In this document: positions 44,673 to 53,843 of the stretch, piece after piece
Position numbering within the stretch: the first letter of the stretch is position 1
Layout of the letters: each line of letters starts with the position of its first letter
NCBI GenBank assembly: GCA_016707205.1
Contig: JADJHZ010000024.1
Location: 276,501-340,500, forward strand
Direction of reading: 5' to 3'
From: Haliscomenobacter sp.
GTDB taxonomy: Bacteria > Bacteroidota > Bacteroidia > Chitinophagales > Saprospiraceae
DNA length: 64,000 nucleotides
Position numbers and translations under genes: made by a program
The notes under the pieces: generated by a model
Databases searched by the model: none
Seen by the model: only the letters and a program-made list of their open reading frames with translations
Told to the model about the DNA's origin: nothing

Positions 44673-44755
44673 AAGGTTCAAGGTTGAACGTTCAAGGTTC
44701 AAAGATAATCCTGCGTTTAAACCTTTGAACCTTGAACCTTCAACTTATTACCAAG
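44673..44755. terminator. Hairpin made of GGTTCAA tandem repeats
   Basis: Four GGTTCAA/GGTTGAAC units on the left and three complementary CCTTGAA units on the right. A perfect 15-bp stem forms between 44690-44704 and 44723-44737 with an 18-base loop. It follows the Spy-like gene on the minus strand and precedes the EamA gene. Confidence 0.65.
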
Positions 44756-44806
44756 GCGCTGGATGGAAACAACTCGTTTGGAATCTATCTGCCGGCGTCA
44801 AGAGGT

Positions 44807-44851
44807 CTGCTCCCTGCTCCCTAATTCCCTGCTCCCTGCTCCCTGCTCCCT
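44807..44851. repeat. Tandem repeat, GCTCCCT units
   Basis: Five copies of CTCCCTG/CTCCCTAA immediately after the stop of the Spy-like gene (minus strand). Confidence 0.8.
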
Positions 44852-44855
44852 AAAC

Positions 44856-45272
44856 TCATTTTCTATTCTGAAGCGACTGGATCAGTTTGCGGTTAAAATC
44901 CAGGTCTGCCCGAACATACATCGCCAGCTTCCTGGCCGGAACGACCTTCCGCATCCGGGCATAATAATCGCGCTTTAACTTAAGCAGTTCGTCTTCCATA
45001 TCCAGATGATCCGTAAGAAAACGTTCCACCTCCTGATCGGACATGGTCTGGAAATCGCGTTCGGCCCGGTACTTTTCGCGAATTTTTCTCGTTTCGCTCT
45101 CGTACTGGTTGTGAATGGGCCAGAACTTCTCCGCTTCATCCGGGCTAAGTTTCATGCGCTCGGTAATAAACGCCACCCGCATGGACCGTATCCTCGACTC
45201 CATATTCCCCTGAGCGCTCAGCCCTGCGGACGCAAGCACAATAAAGACCAATGTAAACCAAATGTGTTTCAT
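44856..45272 (-). CDS. Spy/CpxP-like periplasmic protein
   Basis: 138 residues: signal peptide (LASAGLSAQ), then charged helices with 'RMKLSPDEAEKFWPIHNQYE' and 'RKIREKYRAERDFQTMSDQE', a layout typical of Bacteroidota proteins placed after ECF sigma factors. They are related to the LTxxQ/Spy or heavy-metal-resistance (CnrX/CpxP) helical type. It may sense or buffer envelope stress. Third gene of the sigma operon. The ATG at 45272 gives a correct signal peptide, unlike 45323. Confidence 0.75.
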   Translation of the reverse strand: MKHIWFTLVFIVLASAGLSAQGNMESRIRSMRVAFITERMKLSPDEAEKFWPIHNQYESETRKIREKYRAERDFQTMSDQEVERFLTDHLDMEDELLKLKRDYYARMRKVVPARKLAMYVRADLDFNRKLIQSLQNRK

Positions 45273-45291
45273 AAAAGTAAAATTTACCGGG

Positions 45292-45852
45292 TTAAAATAA
45301 CGTTTCCAGGTCTTCCGGGTCAAGGCTTTCGAGTGCGTCCAAAAGCTCGTCTTCGTTTAGTTCTCCCTCTTCAAAAACCGAGCTGGGTAGCCCGACGTCA
45401 TCAAACGCGTCCCCTGCTCCACCGGCATCCAGAATGGTTCGGGTATCAAAATCGTGAATATTGGTTTCAATATACGAGCGCACCTCTTCTGCCGTCAGGC
45501 AGGCAATGTCCTGACAGGGCGCTGCCCCCGGCCCCGTGCGCACGATCAAATAGCCGCCCGCCGCTACCAGCACCAGGACGGAAGCCAGGGCCAGGGCATA
45601 ACGGGGTTGCAGCAGGAGTTGCCATTGCTCCAGCAAAGGCTGCCACCAGGGAGTGCGAACCGGCGTCCGGCGCTCCTGTTGTTGGATGCGTTCCAGAAGC
45701 TCGCCTTCCAGATTCTGGAAATAGGTTTCCGGAACCTGGAACCCTTCCTTACCCGACTTAAGCTGTTCCAGCAAAGGGGATAAGGCCCTTAATTCGTCCC
45801 TGAGCTCAACCTTCGGGTTCATATCTTTTGGTTTTTCGTTCATCAACTGCAT
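45292..45852 (-). CDS. Putative membrane-anchored anti-sigma or regulator of the ECF factor
   Basis: 186 residues with one membrane segment (ALALASVLVLVAAGGYLIV), an N-terminal cytoplasmic part with 'VPETYFQNLEGELLERIQQQ', and a periplasmic C-terminal part with two cysteines (PCQDIACLTAEEVRSYI) and an acidic tail. No zinc anti-sigma motif (HxxxCxxC) is present, so the anti-sigma role is inferred from location. It overlaps the sigma gene stop by TAATG, which indicates translational coupling. Confidence 0.7.
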   Translation of the reverse strand: MQLMNEKPKDMNPKVELRDELRALSPLLEQLKSGKEGFQVPETYFQNLEGELLERIQQQERRTPVRTPWWQPLLEQWQLLLQPRYALALASVLVLVAAGGYLIVRTGPGAAPCQDIACLTAEEVRSYIETNIHDFDTRTILDAGGAGDAFDDVGLPSSVFEEGELNEDELLDALESLDPEDLETLF

Positions 45853-46415
45853 TATTCCAACCCGCGTTCGCGGAAGTAATGTTCTATTTTCTTTACCGCA
45901 TGATGAAAGGACGCTTTTAGCGCGCCTTCCGAGGTATTCAACACCGCAGCCATATCGTGATAACTCATTTCTTCAAAATACCGCAAGTTAAAGACTTGCC
46001 GCTGTTTGTCGGGCAAGCTATGCAACACCTGATGCAGGGCCGCCTGCAACTTGTCGCCGTCAAAATAGGGGTCTGCCTTCAGCCCGTTGGCAACCGGCGC
46101 ACCTTCCTCATCAAGGGAGGTGCTTCCCCGTTTTTGGCGCTGGTTCAAAAAGGTGATCGACTCATTCGCCGCGATCCGGAACAACCAGGTATACAGGGCC
46201 GATTTGCCCTCAAACTGGTCAATACTCCGAAATACTTTGACCATGCAATTTTGAAGCACGTCGTTGGTATCCTCGTGGTTCAGCACCATTCTGCGGATCT
46301 GCCAATAGAGGCGCTCCTGGTACTTCCCCAGAAGAAGCCGAAAGCCCTTCTCCCGGGTTTGCTGATGCTGCATCAGGCCCAGGATTTGTTCGTCCGAGAT
46401 AGCGGTTTCAGGCAT
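45852..46415 (-). CDS. ECF-type RNA polymerase sigma factor
   Basis: 187 residues. Region 2 is 'NHEDTNDVLQNCMVKVFRSI' and 'SALYTWLFRIAANESITFLN'; region 4 is 'SLPDKQRQVFNLRYFEEMSY' and 'HDMAAVLNTSEGALKASFHH'. Both match group 4 sigma-70 factors of the RpoE type. It is expected to respond to envelope conditions through the following membrane protein. It heads the three-gene unit sigma, membrane protein, Spy-like protein. Confidence 0.93.
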   Translation of the reverse strand: MPETAISDEQILGLMQHQQTREKGFRLLLGKYQERLYWQIRRMVLNHEDTNDVLQNCMVKVFRSIDQFEGKSALYTWLFRIAANESITFLNQRQKRGSTSLDEEGAPVANGLKADPYFDGDKLQAALHQVLHSLPDKQRQVFNLRYFEEMSYHDMAAVLNTSEGALKASFHHAVKKIEHYFRERGLE

Positions 46416-46549
46416 CCTATTCAGGCGGCATAAATGGTGGTCAATTTAATTAATGCAGCTTTCCCCTGATTTCATTTCCATGCCCAAATCCCGGCATTTG
46501 GGAATAAGACTCCCCTGGAGCGGGAAAGTTTAATAAGGAAATCATTTTT

Positions 46550-47497
46550 TTAAACCGCCGCTTCAAATGCATCGATCAGGTCCAGTTCCAAAACCGTTTT
46601 TCCATCGCTGGAATGATACATGGGCTTGAACCGAGCGTTACATACGATTTCCTTAAAGGTATACGACGTATCGGAATGCACTGTTTGGGCGAAGGTTTCA
46701 TCATATCCTTCGAGCAATACGATAATTTCCGCTTCCATTTCCTGCAGTTCTTCAGCTCCTTTCTGGTACAGTGGGCTGTCCTCCTGGATCGGGTGTACGA
46801 GCGTCCAGTTTAAAGGAAACATGACGACCTGGTCGCGTTCCAGTGGCAAGGTCGCAAACCGGCGCTTCCGCTGTCCGGAAGGCCCCTCCGACCAGGTCAT
46901 GATTACCTTGGCCTGCAGATTGATGAGCTTGTTGTGGCGCCCGTTGACCAAGCGCAAAAAGAACCCCGACCCTTCGAGATAAGGGCCGATCAGCGCATGA
47001 CGGCTAAAGAGGATGTTCGCTTTCGGCCTGGAAAACCGGGCAAAAATCAACCCCGTTGCCAACGCCACGGTCAGAATACCGACCAAAGCAACCAGGGCGG
47101 CCAACGCGTTGGCCATAGGCGACTGGGGGCTAATGCCTCCATAGCCGACCGTAGTGAAGGTCTGTATACTGAAAAAGAACAACTGGGCATATTCCAAAAG
47201 CCAATGACCCGGCTGGGCTCCATTAAACCCCTCCAATCCGGAAAGGTAAAACAGGACTCCAAAAAGGGCGTTGACGACGAGATAATACAAAAAGACCAAC
47301 CCCAGAAATTGGGGCCAGGGCATTTCGACCAGATTCTGGTAAGGGGTCCAGAGCCGCTGGCCAATACGCTGGATATTGAAGCTGCCATCCTTATCCAGCA
47401 AACGGCCGCCCTGGGCATTAACCTTGGTTCCAAAGCCAAGGTCGTTTTCCTCGTAAGGTTTGGGATTGCGCCGGTTGCGCATTCGGGTTATGGGCAT
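46550..47497 (-). CDS. Inward-rectifier potassium channel (KirBac type)
   Basis: 315 residues: an N-terminal slide-helix region (SFNIQRIGQRLWTPYQNLVE), outer helix (LGLVFLYYLVVNALFGVLFYL), pore with selectivity filter TVGYG (116-120), inner helix (ALAALVALVGILTVALATGLIFARFS), and a cytoplasmic Ig-like Kir domain with 'RPKANILFSRHALIGPYLEG', 'LPLERDQVVMFPLNWTLVHPI'. It conducts K+ and is gated from the inside in relatives. Its ATG lies 16 bases after the CotH stop, so both are probably transcribed together. Confidence 0.95.
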   Translation of the reverse strand: MPITRMRNRRNPKPYEENDLGFGTKVNAQGGRLLDKDGSFNIQRIGQRLWTPYQNLVEMPWPQFLGLVFLYYLVVNALFGVLFYLSGLEGFNGAQPGHWLLEYAQLFFFSIQTFTTVGYGGISPQSPMANALAALVALVGILTVALATGLIFARFSRPKANILFSRHALIGPYLEGSGFFLRLVNGRHNKLINLQAKVIMTWSEGPSGQRKRRFATLPLERDQVVMFPLNWTLVHPIQEDSPLYQKGAEELQEMEAEIIVLLEGYDETFAQTVHSDTSYTFKEIVCNARFKPMYHSSDGKTVLELDLIDAFEAAV

Positions 47498-47512
47498 ATG
47501 GGCGTTTTCTGG

Positions 47513-49825
47513 TCAAAGATGATCCTTCTTGCGGAAAATAAAAAGGATCAGCACAACAAACAAAAAGGACCCGAGGATTCCCATTTGAATATACTGTTTT
47601 TGCTCCCGGAAAATCCTGCTCTCCAGATAAAAAGGGTTGGGCGCATTGGGCGTGCCGGGTCCAGGCGCCAGGGTCCAGTGCGTTGGGTCCTGGTTATCCA
47701 GATTGGGCAGCTTGAGGCTCAGCACGGCCCCTGCCTGCTCGCCGTTCAGACAATAGGCGACGCTGTCAATGTATTCCTTGCCTGGCCCATATAAGAACAA
47801 ACCTTCTTCATACCGGTTCAAGCCATAAGGAAGAGGACCTGCAACCGGATATGCATCCGGAAACGCCTTGCGGAAACGGTCAGGGTCCCTGCTAACGATC
47901 AAATACGCTTTCGGGCCGATCGCGACATCCGGAAAAACAAAGGAATGACCCGACTGGTCGCGCAGTTCAACCCCTTTCAGGGAAACAGGTTTCCGGGAAT
48001 AGTTGAATAACTCCACCCAATCGCCGGCGCCGGCACTGGCCGGGCATATTTCATTGATTACCAGCTTACCGGCAAGCTCGTGAACGGCGGGCTCGAAAAC
48101 CGCGCGCAAGCGAACTGGGCCCCCCGCAAGCGAAATACTCATGGATGGGTTGCCTTGCTCAACCGCCGCGCCTTCCCAATGAGAAAACCGGTATCCATAA
48201 GCAGGAACGGCTTCTGCTTCTACCCGGATCGAAGGGAAATACCATCCCTGAAATGCGTTTTTAACCTGAAGATGCCGGTTTACCACTATTTCGCCCCCTT
48301 GCGAGACCGCCAGTTCCAGGGCAACCGGATTGCCGGGTTCGAATTTCTCCCCCAGATGCCGCCACATAAAGGCTGGCCGTTTTCGGGCGAAGGTGCGCAG
48401 TACCTCCACTTCTTTTTCCCATCGCGCCAGGTTTTGCCCCCACCGCTCCGCATGGCGGGGCATTTCCGGCTGGTACTGCCGGTAAAATTCCTCTATCCGC
48501 TCCAAAACCCGTTCCGGCTGTAAACTGGCATTCAAATGGTCTGCAAAGCGGTTGAGAAATTGGCTCCTGAATTCCGGGTTCTCCAGCAGCTTTCTCAGCA
48601 CGAAGGTGCTCCAGGGCGGATTGGGCCAGGCAGGGCCATTGGCTGCCGTATGGAAAGCGAGGCTGTTGTTCCGATACGCCAGCGAATCGTGAAGGCCCAT
48701 GCCCCAGTCGGTATCAAAAAGAACCCACCGCCAACGGGCCCCGGGGCGGCGTTCCCGCCAAAACCGAATATTTCCGCCCGCGTCCTGATTATCGAAATAG
48801 ATCTGCGCAATCTGTTGGTCTATAAAATTGGATACCTCCATTTGGGAAGCCACCCAGTTATAATGAACCGGATCGGCCAGATCATGGGTTTCCAGAAATT
48901 CCAGTACGCGCTGATAGTGGGTCCGGCTGCCTTTTTTGACCGTATACAGGTGCTCCAGTAGGTCGACGGAGTCTTTGTCCACCGGGTGATGCGCGGCGAT
49001 GAACGACCCATTGATCTTTTCCCGGATATTATATATTCCCCAATACGCGCCATTGAGGTAAACCCTGGCGGGGCGACTAGCCTGGACATCCAGGTCCCAA
49101 CCTTTCACCACCTTCGTAATAAGCGCATCCCGGAAGTGGGCGCCATAAAAATCGCTGCCCCCATTGCGCAACACCAGATACTCGAAACGGGAAGGGCCGT
49201 CCGCCCCAAATACCGGATAATCGAAATGGCTCGCGCCGTATTTTTTCCGGGCAACGAGCGCGAGGGACTTTTGAGGGAAAAGCCGGCTCATCCCTCCAAA
49301 CATCCGCAACCCGGTGAGGCTGTTATGCACGCATACCCCGGATGGCTCAAACAGTTCCACATTGGCAACCACTTCTTCCCGGCTCCAAAAATTAGCGCCC
49401 GGAAGGCTCCTCTTGGTGGTATTCGCCCCGCTCCCCTGAACGAACAAGCCTTTCTCCGCGTCGAACAATACCTTTGGAGCAACAGAAACCGAAACAACCG
49501 GCAAGGCAGGAGAAAAATCGGCGACAAAGAAGGTATGGGTTTTCACCTCAGGCCGTCCATCCGGCCGAATGGCAATGGCCCGTACCACCGTCGTTCTGGA
49601 AATCAGAATCGGACCGGCGTATCTGGTCTTTCCAGGTCCCGGCGCGGAACCGTCGGTCGTGTAAAACACCAACGCACCAGGAGATTCGAGCTGTAGGGAA
49701 ACCGGATGCTCATAAAAACCCCCTGGAATAGAAAAAACCAGACCCGGCCCCTGGGAGGAAGGAGGTTGCCCAGGCAGCAACACTGCCGTAAGCCAAAGGC
49801 AGGCTATCAAGGAAATACGTTTCAT
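47513..49825 (-). CDS. Secreted CotH-kinase-domain protein with lamin-tail domain and C-terminal membrane helix
   Basis: 770 residues: signal peptide (AVLLPGQ), a chitobiase-like beta domain ('PGALVFYTTDGSAPGP', about 30-105), a CotH kinase domain (about 120-500; 'RVYLNGAYWGIYNIREKING', 'RWVLFDTDWGMGLHD', with the Mg-binding Asp), a lamin-tail domain ('LVINEICPASAGAGDWVELF', about 590-720) and a terminal membrane helix followed by RKKDHL. CotH-like kinases are atypical ATP-dependent phosphotransferases. The ending membrane helix instead of a T9SS domain is notable. The substrate is unknown. Confidence 0.88.
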   Translation of the reverse strand: MKRISLIACLWLTAVLLPGQPPSSQGPGLVFSIPGGFYEHPVSLQLESPGALVFYTTDGSAPGPGKTRYAGPILISRTTVVRAIAIRPDGRPEVKTHTFFVADFSPALPVVSVSVAPKVLFDAEKGLFVQGSGANTTKRSLPGANFWSREEVVANVELFEPSGVCVHNSLTGLRMFGGMSRLFPQKSLALVARKKYGASHFDYPVFGADGPSRFEYLVLRNGGSDFYGAHFRDALITKVVKGWDLDVQASRPARVYLNGAYWGIYNIREKINGSFIAAHHPVDKDSVDLLEHLYTVKKGSRTHYQRVLEFLETHDLADPVHYNWVASQMEVSNFIDQQIAQIYFDNQDAGGNIRFWRERRPGARWRWVLFDTDWGMGLHDSLAYRNNSLAFHTAANGPAWPNPPWSTFVLRKLLENPEFRSQFLNRFADHLNASLQPERVLERIEEFYRQYQPEMPRHAERWGQNLARWEKEVEVLRTFARKRPAFMWRHLGEKFEPGNPVALELAVSQGGEIVVNRHLQVKNAFQGWYFPSIRVEAEAVPAYGYRFSHWEGAAVEQGNPSMSISLAGGPVRLRAVFEPAVHELAGKLVINEICPASAGAGDWVELFNYSRKPVSLKGVELRDQSGHSFVFPDVAIGPKAYLIVSRDPDRFRKAFPDAYPVAGPLPYGLNRYEEGLFLYGPGKEYIDSVAYCLNGEQAGAVLSLKLPNLDNQDPTHWTLAPGPGTPNAPNPFYLESRIFREQKQYIQMGILGSFLFVVLILFIFRKKDHL

Positions 49826-49968
49826 GGGATTATCAGGCTTATCTTTAAATAGGATATGAAAGAAATATACGGAAAAAACGCCAAAAGGTTTCTCTTGGGA
49901 ATTTACAGAAGGTCCGTATTATTGTAGTTTACCTGATTTTTTTTCGAACGGCACCAATTCAACAGCGC

Positions 49969-50520
49969 ATGGCACACCTTCTGGCAAAATGGGTTTATTT
50001 TAAGTTGTGGAAGTGGAAGCTCACCGGCGCCTTTCCTTCCGACATCCCAAAATATATCATTATCGCCGCGCCCCATACATCCTGGTGGGACCTTATCATG
50101 GGGTTTACGGTCCGGGCTATCACGGGTATAAAGGCCAGGTACATTGGCAAAGACTCTTTATTTAAACCACCTTTTGGTTGGTTTTTTCGCTGGACGGGGG
50201 GCCAACCGGTCGACCGAAGCAAAAGCAACAACACGGTAGAAGCCATAGTCCAATTATTCCAATCCAGGGAAGAGCTCATCATAGCGCTGGCGCCGGAGGG
50301 AACGCGCAAAAAAGTGAGCCAGCTCCGCAGCGGATTCTATTACATCGCTCTGGGGGCCAGCGTGCCCATGGTGCTCGTCAAACTGGATTTTGCCAATAAA
50401 GAGGTCGGCGTCAGCGAGCCGCTCTACCCTACCGGCAACAAGGAGGAGGATTTTGAGCGCATCCTGAAATTTTTCAGGGGCGTGGAGGGCTATCGCAAAG
50501 GGCAGGGGATTTACTTTTAG
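49969..50520 (+). CDS. 1-acyl-glycerol-3-phosphate acyltransferase-type protein
   Basis: 183 residues. Acyltransferase motif I is HTSWWD (HxxxxD), and motif III-like APEGTRKK follows 'LIIALAPEGTRKKVSQLRSG'; the middle has 'FGWFFRWTGGQPVDRSKS'. The short length and motifs fit the PlsC-like group without a signal peptide. It probably acts in glycerolipid or other acyl transfer at the membrane. Its stop overlaps the stop of the convergent ABC gene by 4 bases, with no terminator between. Confidence 0.88.
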   Translation: MAHLLAKWVYFKLWKWKLTGAFPSDIPKYIIIAAPHTSWWDLIMGFTVRAITGIKARYIGKDSLFKPPFGWFFRWTGGQPVDRSKSNNTVEAIVQLFQSREELIIALAPEGTRKKVSQLRSGFYYIALGASVPMVLVKLDFANKEVGVSEPLYPTGNKEEDFERILKFFRGVEGYRKGQGIYF

Positions 50521-52298
50521 AGCGAAGTCGCCTCTCCTTCTTCGGCGTGTTGGAAATACTGCATTTCGTGGAGCTGCTTGTAATAGCCACCCTCTATTTT
50601 CAACAGTTCTTCTTCGGCGCCGTATTCTTTCACCTCGCCAAGATGCATCAAGAGGATTTTGCCGGCATGGCGGATCGTTGAAAGGCGGTGGGCGATAATG
50701 ATCGATGTGCGCTTGGCGATCAACGTTTCGATGGCGAACTGGATCACGCTTTCTGTTTCCGGGTCAATGGAGGAAGTCGCCTCGTCCAGAATCAAAATAT
50801 CGGGATCGAAAACCAACGCCCGGACAAAAGAGATCAGCTGGCGCTGGCCCATCGACAACGTAGCGCCGCGCTCCATGACCTGATAGTCGTACCCTCCGGG
50901 TAAGCGCTCGATGAACGCATGCGCGCCGATCATCCGGGCGGCAGAAACCACGGTTTCTCTGCTGATGGACGGGTCGCGCAAGGTGATGTTTTCAAGAACA
51001 GTCCCCGAGAACAGAAAAACATCCTGAAGCACCAGGGCAATACGCCTGCGGTATGCATAAAGGTCGTAAGACCGGATATCAACCCCGTCTACCCGGATGC
51101 TTCCTTCCTGATAGTCGTAAAACCGGTTCAATAACCCGATCGTCGTGCTTTTCCCCGAGCCGGTAGCCCCGACTATCGCAAGGGTTTCGCCGGCAGCCAC
51201 AGAAAAGCTGACGTCCCGCAATACGTAATCCTTACCGTTGTAAGCAAAGCTGACCCGGTCAAACGCCACTTCTCCCCGCAGCCGGTCTGGTTTTATTGTG
51301 CCGGAGTTTTCGATTTGATCGCGCTGATCCAACAAGTTGAATACCCTATCGGCGGCAACGAGTCCCATCTGCAGGGTATTGAATTTATCGGCCAGCATGC
51401 GAATGGGGTTGAAGAGCATGTTCAGATAGATCGGAAAAGCCACAAGGGCCCCAAGCGTCACCTCCTCAGAGATTACCCCCCGGGCGCCCCACCATACCAT
51501 AAGCCCCAGCGACGCGGCGGAAATAATATCCACCACCGGGTAAAAAACGGCGTAATAGAGCACCGAATCCAGGTTCGCTTGCGTGTATTCGCGATTGATT
51601 AGACGGAATTTTCCGGCTTCCTGGTTTTCGGCATGGAAGATCTGAACGATGCGCATCCCCGTGATGCGTTCCTGCAAAAATGCATTCATCCGCGCGACCT
51701 GGGTCCTCACCTTTTGGAAAGAAATCTTGACCTTTTCTTTAAAAATATAGCTCGCCAGGACGAGAAAAGGTAGCACCAGCATGCAGATCAGGGTCAGTTT
51801 CCAACTCGTGTAGAACATGATTCCCAGTACCACGATCAGCGTCAGTACGTCGGCCAGCATCGTGATAACGCCCTGGGAAAAAACGGTGTTGATGGTTTCC
51901 AGGTCGTTGATGGTACGCGTCGTCGAGTTGCCGATGGGGGTACGGTCGAAATACGACAGCCGCAACGACGTAATATGGCGAAATACCCACACCCGCAGGT
52001 CGCGCACAACCACCTGGCCAAGCCAGTTCGTCTGGTAAATAAATATGTATTGGAGAACGGCATGAAGAACAAGCGCGGCGATAAACCACAACGCCATTCG
52101 CCCCAGCCCCGGCAGGTCGTAGTTGAAAATATGGTCGTCGACCATGATCTGGATCAGATAAGGCCGAAGGGTAGCCAAAGGAGCAAGAACAACCGCAAGA
52201 ACGGCTGAAAGCCAGAAACTTGACGGATAGGGCTTTGCCTGGGCCATCACCCGCAACAACAAATGCCAGTCCAGTTTATTAGGGTTGGAAGATGCCAA
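50517..52298 (-). CDS. ABC exporter, fused permease and ATPase (MsbA/multidrug type)
   Basis: 593 residues: six membrane helices (about 25-320), then an ATPase with Walker A GATGSGKST (near 375), signature LSMGQRQL, Walker B ILILDEATSS and switch His in IIAHRLSTIRHAG. This is the half-transporter type that works as a dimer, flipping lipids or drugs. A -7 box is 31 bases upstream. Substrate not inferable. Confidence 0.93.
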   Translation of the reverse strand: MASSNPNKLDWHLLLRVMAQAKPYPSSFWLSAVLAVVLAPLATLRPYLIQIMVDDHIFNYDLPGLGRMALWFIAALVLHAVLQYIFIYQTNWLGQVVVRDLRVWVFRHITSLRLSYFDRTPIGNSTTRTINDLETINTVFSQGVITMLADVLTLIVVLGIMFYTSWKLTLICMLVLPFLVLASYIFKEKVKISFQKVRTQVARMNAFLQERITGMRIVQIFHAENQEAGKFRLINREYTQANLDSVLYYAVFYPVVDIISAASLGLMVWWGARGVISEEVTLGALVAFPIYLNMLFNPIRMLADKFNTLQMGLVAADRVFNLLDQRDQIENSGTIKPDRLRGEVAFDRVSFAYNGKDYVLRDVSFSVAAGETLAIVGATGSGKSTTIGLLNRFYDYQEGSIRVDGVDIRSYDLYAYRRRIALVLQDVFLFSGTVLENITLRDPSISRETVVSAARMIGAHAFIERLPGGYDYQVMERGATLSMGQRQLISFVRALVFDPDILILDEATSSIDPETESVIQFAIETLIAKRTSIIIAHRLSTIRHAGKILLMHLGEVKEYGAEEELLKIEGGYYKQLHEMQYFQHAEEGEATSL

Positions 52299-52329
52299 TT
52301 TCTGCCGGGTTATGAGTAATCAATTGCCA

Positions 52330-52337
52330 CAAAAGTA
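52330..52337 (-). promoter_or_regulatory. -7 promoter box TACTTTTG of the ABC exporter gene
   Basis: Exact TAnnTTTG on the minus strand, 31 bases before the ATG at 52298. Confidence 0.5.
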
Positions 52338-52467
52338 CAAAAGACTTGTTGCGATAGATCAGTTCAGCAAGTTTTATAAAAAACAGCTTTCCCCGCATAT
52401 AGTTGCAACGGCTTTCCCAAAACCGGAAAAACGCACTGGGAAATACACAAAACGAGCTAAGGCCGTA

Positions 52468-53172
52468 TCAGATCAATCCTTCGTCTGCAAAACTGAGGTA
52501 TCCTTTCTCCGACACAATGAGGTGATCGAGTACCAGCACTTCCAGCGCATCCCCTGCCTGCTGCAGTTTTTTAGTCAGCTCCAAATCTGCCTGGCTCGGC
52601 TGAAGATTGCCCGACGGATGGTTATGGCTCAACACCACCGAGCAGGCCGAATACTCGATCGCCCTGCGAAATACCAGTTTGGGGTCCACCACCGTGCCGG
52701 AAATGCCTCCGGCGCTGATCCGCTCTTTGCCAATCACCAGATTGGCGCGATTGAGCAGCAACACCCAAAACTCCTCATGGGGCAGGTCTGACAGCAGGGG
52801 GAAAAGGTATTGAAACGCATCCTGGCTGGACCGCACCTGAAGTTTCTCAGGCAGGGCAGCGGTCTGCCGCCGGCGGCCAAGCTCCAGCGCGGCGGCGATC
52901 AGCGTCGCTTTGGTCGCTCCAATCCCTTTGAACCGGGTTAGATCTTTCATGCTGCATTTGCCCAGGTTGTTGAGGTCATGTCCAACCGAATGCAGAATGC
53001 GCTGAGAGAGCACCAGCGCATTTTCATCCCTTGAACCTGAGCCCAGCAAAATAGCCAGCAGCTCCGCATCGGTAAGCGCTTTTTTACCTGCCGACAGGAA
53101 TTTTTCCCTGGGACGGTCCTCCTTGGCCAGGCATTTGATCGTCAGTTTTTCCTTTGAATATTCGTTTTGCAT
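52468..53172 (-). CDS. radC: RadC family JAB-domain protein
   Basis: 234 residues: N-terminal helix-hairpin-helix region ('ELLAILLGSGSRDENAL', 'LTRFKGIGATKATLIAAALELGR') and a JAMM metal motif, SHNHPSGNLQPSQADLELT (HxH...D). RadC proteins are conserved; the old DNA-repair name is not supported by a defined activity, and a metal-dependent hydrolase role is likely. The start ATG at 53172 fits; the upstream frame overlaps rnpA on the opposite strand. Confidence 0.93.
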   Translation of the reverse strand: MQNEYSKEKLTIKCLAKEDRPREKFLSAGKKALTDAELLAILLGSGSRDENALVLSQRILHSVGHDLNNLGKCSMKDLTRFKGIGATKATLIAAALELGRRRQTAALPEKLQVRSSQDAFQYLFPLLSDLPHEEFWVLLLNRANLVIGKERISAGGISGTVVDPKLVFRRAIEYSACSVVLSHNHPSGNLQPSQADLELTKKLQQAGDALEVLVLDHLIVSEKGYLSFADEGLI

Positions 53173-53272
53173 AACCAAGGTTTTTTGTCTGAACGAATGG
53201 GGTTCTTTTTGTGCCAATAAAAATATACCTTTCCTCACTTCAGGGAAACCTTTAAACCGCAAGACCCGCTCC

Positions 53273-53656
53273 ATGCCCGCATTCACTTTTCGCTCAAACG
53301 AACGCTTGAAAAGCCGGAAAATCATCGGAAACCTCTTTAAATCCGGGAATTCCTTTGGCATGTATCCCCTGCGAGCCGTTTGGATTGAGGTGGAACAACT
53401 CCCCGATAACTGTCCCTTCCAAATGACCGTCAGCGTGCCCAAAAAGCGATTCCCCAAAGCGGTAGACCGCAACCGCATCCGAAGACAGGTCCGCGAAGCC
53501 TTCCGCCTGAACAAACACCGGCTCCAACAGGTCAAAACCCCTCCCCCGAAACCCATCGCACTCATGATCCTGTATACCGCAACCGAACAGCTTCCTTACT
53601 CCGCCATGGAGGAAGCGATGATCCGGTTGGTGAAAAAACTGGGAAAAAGGGAGTAG
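53273..53656 (+). CDS. rnpA: Ribonuclease P protein component
   Basis: 127 residues, basic. The RNR signature is clear: SVPKKRFPKAVDRNRIRRQV, followed by REAFRLNK. The protein binds the RNase P RNA and the 5' leader of pre-tRNA. It is divergent from radC; rpmH is not adjacent here. The start at 53273 (MPAFTFRSNERLKSRK) is the family N-terminus, and upstream codons belong to the radC leader. Confidence 0.95.
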   Translation: MPAFTFRSNERLKSRKIIGNLFKSGNSFGMYPLRAVWIEVEQLPDNCPFQMTVSVPKKRFPKAVDRNRIRRQVREAFRLNKHRLQQVKTPPPKPIALMILYTATEQLPYSAMEEAMIRLVKKLGKRE

Positions 53657-53703
53657 AGGGATGGAAAGGATGTAGAGGATGTAGAGGATGTAAAAGATGT
53701 GGA
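53655..53703. repeat. Tandem repeat, GGATGTAGA units
   Basis: Four copies of (A)GGATGTAGA begin at the rnpA stop. This is the same unit as the left arm of the terminator at 20878. Confidence 0.7.
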
Positions 53704-53754
53704 GGAATAAGCGCGCTTTTATACGAACCTTTTTGAAAATATGCGATCTTTAGA

Positions 53755-53842
53755 AGGGAGCAGGGATTAGGAATTAGGGAGCAGAAGTATTTCGTGCTCC
53801 CTGCTCCCTGCTCCCTGCTCCCTAATCCCTAATCTTAATCCC
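53755..53842. terminator. Hairpin made of GGGAGCA / GGATTAG tandem repeats
   Basis: Left arm GGGAGCAG-GGATTAG-GAATTAGGGAGCAG and right arm with four CTCCCTG units and CCTAATC units. A stem of about 20 bp with one mismatch forms between 53764-53784 and 53812-53834. It lies between rnpA and the next + strand gene. Confidence 0.65.
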
Positions 53843-53843
53843 T

